A stretch of 64,000 nucleotides of DNA. Source: Pseudomonas sp. Irchel s3h17. Lineage in GTDB: Bacteria; Pseudomonadota; Gammaproteobacteria; Pseudomonadales; Pseudomonadaceae. Position 1 is the first letter of the stretch. Each line of letters opens with the position of its first letter. The stretch covers positions 1 to 64,000 of the forward strand of contig NZ_FYDL01000015.1 in assembly GCF_900187505.1 (NCBI RefSeq). The letters are read 5' to 3'. Made by a program: the position numbers and the translations under genes. The notes beneath the pieces are model-generated. The model made no database searches, was not told the DNA's origin, and was given only the letters and a program-made list of their open reading frames with translations. Shown piece by piece: positions 61,764-64,000 of the stretch.

Positions 61764-62699
61764 ATGAGTGTGCATGAGTCTTTCGGTCAGTCCCTGCTGA
61801 CCTTTCCCGATGCCGAGAAAAGCCCGTTGAGTATCCGCGCCAAGGCGCTGGTGTTCGTCGATCCACGCTCGCGCCAGCTACGCCAGGACCTTGAGGAACT
61901 GGCGCCGCGCTCGATTTGCGTACTGATCCGCGGCGAGACCGGTACCGGCAAAGAATTGCTGGCGCGGCACATTCACCGCGCCAGTGACCGCGGCGGTTTG
62001 TTTGTATCGGTCAACTGCGGTGCCATCAGCCCGACCTACGCCGATGCTGAGTTGTTCGGTTATGCCGGTGGCAGTTTCAGCGGCTCGGCCAGCAGTCGCG
62101 CCGGCTGGTTTGGCTCGGCCAATGGCGGGACCCTGTACCTGGACGAGATTGGCGATTTGCCGTTGCCGATTCAGGCCAGATTACTGGCAGCCCTGGAGAA
62201 TCACGAAGTCACCCGTGTCGGTGCGCAGCAGCCCAGCCCGGTGGATGTACGCCTGGTGGCGGCCACCAGCATTGACCTGGCACAGGCGGTGGCCGCCGGC
62301 AAGTTCCACGAGCGACTGTTCCATTACCTCAGTGAAGGCCAACTTGAACTGCCGGCGCTGCGTGAGCGGGTCGGCGACATTCAATCGTTGGCCGAGTACT
62401 TCCTGGGGATCTACAGCCAGCGTCTCGGCCTGCCAGTGCCGTTTATCAGTGAGGCGGCGCAACGGCTGCTGGAGCAACACAGTTGGCCGGGCAATACCCG
62501 TGAGCTGGAAAATATCATTCACTTTGCGTTGCTGGTGAGTAGCGGCGAGGAGATACAACCTGCGCATTTGAACTTGCCGCAGGTGGTGTCGCCCTTGTCG
62601 TTGATCGAGCAGCAGGCCACGCAGCTCATCACCACCGGCTCGGTCGCTGAACGCGCAGCGCTCGGGCGCCTGCTCGCCAGCCTGGCGCAGGCCCTGTAG
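61764..62699 (+). CDS. SfnR-like sigma-54-dependent activator with altered GAFTGA loop
   Basis: AAA+ transcription activator, 311 residues. Walker A GETGTGKE at 57-64, Walker B TLYLDEIGD at 123-131, and WPGNTRELEN. The sigma-54-contacting GAFTGA loop reads GSFSGS at 103-108. The C-terminus (VSPLSLIEQQATQLITTGS, then Ala/Leu-rich) shows no clear Fis-type helix-turn-helix. No receiver domain. It resembles SfnR, a regulator of sulfone and other organosulfur use. ATG 61764 follows GGGAGT. Activity is uncertain given the loop change. Confidence 0.8.
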   Translation: MSVHESFGQSLLTFPDAEKSPLSIRAKALVFVDPRSRQLRQDLEELAPRSICVLIRGETGTGKELLARHIHRASDRGGLFVSVNCGAISPTYADAELFGYAGGSFSGSASSRAGWFGSANGGTLYLDEIGDLPLPIQARLLAALENHEVTRVGAQQPSPVDVRLVAATSIDLAQAVAAGKFHERLFHYLSEGQLELPALRERVGDIQSLAEYFLGIYSQRLGLPVPFISEAAQRLLEQHSWPGNTRELENIIHFALLVSSGEEIQPAHLNLPQVVSPLSLIEQQATQLITTGSVAERAALGRLLASLAQAL

Positions 62700-62768
62700 G
62701 CATTGGCGGGTGTCAGGGCGGGTCGTTGTTTAAAGAACTAAACGGAATATGAAAGTGAATAAAAGATA

Positions 62769-62782
62769 TTATTCAGGAATAA
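62769..62782. promoter_or_regulatory. TTATTC-AG-GAATAA palindrome before metQ-like gene
   Basis: Perfect 6-bp inverted repeat in an A+T-rich promoter region 95 bp upstream of ATG 62877. TTATTC/GAATA boxes also occur at 61058-61074 before the hydrolase gene. Possibly a site for CysB or another sulfur regulator. Confidence 0.4.
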
Positions 62783-62876
62783 AAAACCTCGGTATTGTCC
62801 GCTTCACGCCACTGATAGCCCTTCACTGGCACCTCACTTTTTAGCCGTTGTCGACAACGACAAATAAGGACACTGC

Positions 62877-63659
62877 ATGAAAAAGGTTCTGTTGTTCACC
62901 GCATTGGCGGCGGCCCTGACCGCAGGTATCGCCCAGGCGGGCGAGAAGCTGGTAGTTGCCGCAACGCCGGTGCCACACGCCGAGATTCTCGAACTGATCA
63001 AGCCGATCCTCGCCAAAGAGGGCGTGGATCTGGAGATCAAAATCTTCACCGATTACGTTCAACCGAACGTGCAGGTCGATCAGAAGCGTCTGGACGCCAA
63101 CTACTTCCAGACCCTGCCGTACCTCAAGAGCTTCAACGAAGGCAAAGGCACTCACCTGGAGACGGTGATCGGTGTGCACGTCGAACCGTTCGGCGGCTAC
63201 TCGAAAAAGGTCAAGTCCCTGGCTGAGCTCAAAGACGGCGCCACCATCGCCATCCCGAACGAAGGCAGCAACAGCGGTCGTGCGCTGATCCTGCTGCAGA
63301 AAGCCGGCCTGATCGAGTTGAAAGACCCGAAAAACGCCCTGGCCACGCCAAAGGACATTGCCAAGAACCCGCACAACTTCAAGTTCAAGGAACTGGAGTC
63401 GGCCATGCTGCCGCGTGTGCTGGACCAGGTCGACCTGGACATGATCAACACCAACTACGCGCTGGAAGCCGGCCTGGACCCGGCCAAGGATGCGCTGGTG
63501 ATTGAAGGTGCCGATTCGCCGTACGTGAACTTCCTGGTCGCGCGTCCAGACAACAAGGACAGCGTCGCGATCCAGAAACTGGCCAAGGCCCTGACCAGCC
63601 CTGAAGTCAAAGCGTTCATTGCCCAGAAGTACAGCGGTGCGGTACTGCCAGCGTTCTGA
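62877..63659 (+). CDS. MetQ/NlpA-family ABC substrate-binding protein
   Basis: 260-residue periplasmic binding protein. Signal peptide ends in AGIAQAGEKL with no lipobox Cys, unlike E. coli MetQ, so it is soluble. Family motifs: VVAATPVPHAEILE, VDQKRLDANYFQTLPYL, HVEPFGGYSKKVKSL, IAIPNEGSNSGRALILLQ and DMINTNYALEAGL. It binds methionine or a related sulfur compound in known members. The metN and metI genes are not in the window and may follow. Its neighbour is an SfnR-like activator. Confidence 0.9.
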   Translation: MKKVLLFTALAAALTAGIAQAGEKLVVAATPVPHAEILELIKPILAKEGVDLEIKIFTDYVQPNVQVDQKRLDANYFQTLPYLKSFNEGKGTHLETVIGVHVEPFGGYSKKVKSLAELKDGATIAIPNEGSNSGRALILLQKAGLIELKDPKNALATPKDIAKNPHNFKFKELESAMLPRVLDQVDLDMINTNYALEAGLDPAKDALVIEGADSPYVNFLVARPDNKDSVAIQKLAKALTSPEVKAFIAQKYSGAVLPAF

Positions 63660-63686
63660 TAACGCCGCAGCCCCGTTCAAGGTTTC

Positions 63687-63721
63687 AACGCCGACGGCTT
63701 TCACCCGCGTCGGCGTTTTTT
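63687..63721 (+). terminator. Terminator of the metQ-like gene
   Basis: AACGCCGACG...CGTCGGCGTT stem of 10 bp followed by TTTTT, 28 bp past the stop. Confidence 0.9.
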
Positions 63722-63728
63722 ATGAGCG

Positions 63729-63874
63729 TCAGATCGGTGGCAGGTCCACCCGCCACATGATCAAGCCCGGCATCTCGCTCAGGCCGTCGGGGTCTTCAAT
63801 GCCTGGCGCAACGCCACCAACCACTTCACGACATCCTGCGGGTCCAGTCGCGGGGGGGTGTTCAGGTCTGCCAT
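63729..63874 (-). pseudogene. Small ORF split by an apparent frameshift
   Basis: From ATG 63874 a minus-strand frame encodes MADLNTPPRLDPQDVVKWL and VALRQA and stops after 31 codons at 63779. A second frame takes over near the same point with GIEDPDGLSEMPGLIMWRV and DLPPI, ending at 63729. Joined by a single-base shift they would form a 48-residue protein. A run of seven G (plus strand) lies near its start. It may be a pseudogene, a sequencing error, or chance. The remaining 63875-64000 shows nothing. Confidence 0.35.
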
Positions 63875-64000
63875 GTTGATCGTCCTTGTTGGATGTCGGG
63901 TCGAGGAGTCTGACCGAGCGCTGTTCGTCCTTGGAGGGGTGAGGCGAAACAAAGAACCCTCCTACAGCGCAAAGGAAAATAGCTGTCGCCTGCGGACTTC

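Overview
The window is chromosomal DNA of a Pseudomonas, most likely of the P. fluorescens group. The evidence is a high-G+C genome with strong GC3 coding, a complete lapA/lapEBC adhesin locus, typical fluorescens REP elements, and a gabDT to desA to PAS-GGDEF-EAL to oscA-sbp-cysTWA order that, from memory, resembles the P. aeruginosa PA0265-PA0286 neighbourhood. Species cannot be fixed from the sequence alone.

Layout. 1-11.9 kb: the 5' end of a giant repetitive LapA-type adhesin (minus strand, running off the left edge), a divergent control region with a FleQ-like box, and its type I secretion system lapE-lapB-lapC. 11.9-20.7 kb: an accessory region with REP DNA, three short orphan Rhs-core/variable-tip genes sharing an upstream palindrome, a TonB C-terminal scrap, a lone HlyD-type adaptor, a 3'-truncated APS kinase, a hydroxylase-sulfotransferase fusion, a slipin/NfeD pair and a YbaK deacylase. 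The third Rhs gene has an ADP-ribosyltransferase-like tip and is followed at once by a 51-codon ORF. 20.8-28.5 kb: DUF2789, a Fic AMPylase-type protein, a REP cluster, and a MarR-controlled FUSC/DUF1656/HlyD/NodT efflux operon. 28.5-38.4 kb: an unknown membrane protein, a DUF945 protein, pgaABCD for poly-N-acetylglucosamine, a small acidic protein and a lytic transglycosylase lipoprotein. 38.4-42.2 kb: a gene-poor stretch, a MocR-type regulator, a panB paralogue, a degraded gene and tRNA-Arg(CCG). 42.5-51.2 kb: gabD-gabT, a REC-HDOD protein, a PAS-diguanylate cyclase, a delta-9 type desaturase and a PAS-GGDEF-EAL protein. 51.3-55.4 kb: the oscA-sbp-cysT-cysW-cysA sulfate uptake operon. 55.4-64 kb: a DUF962 protein, a Crp/Fnr regulator, a HipBA toxin-antitoxin pair, an AraC regulator divergent from a second desaturase, a candidate sRNA, an RBBP9-like hydrolase, an SfnR-like sigma-54 activator and a MetQ-like binding protein.

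Functional themes. Surface attachment dominates: LapA and its exporter, PNAG synthesis, and two c-di-GMP enzymes. Sulfur acquisition is the second theme (sulfate ABC system, oscA, SfnR/MetQ-like genes, APS kinase/sulfotransferase remnants). The most unusual part is 12-20.7 kb, where Rhs-tip modules abut broken genes. Its candidate new features are the conserved 16-bp palindrome upstream of each Rhs tip gene and the possible tiny immunity gene after the third.
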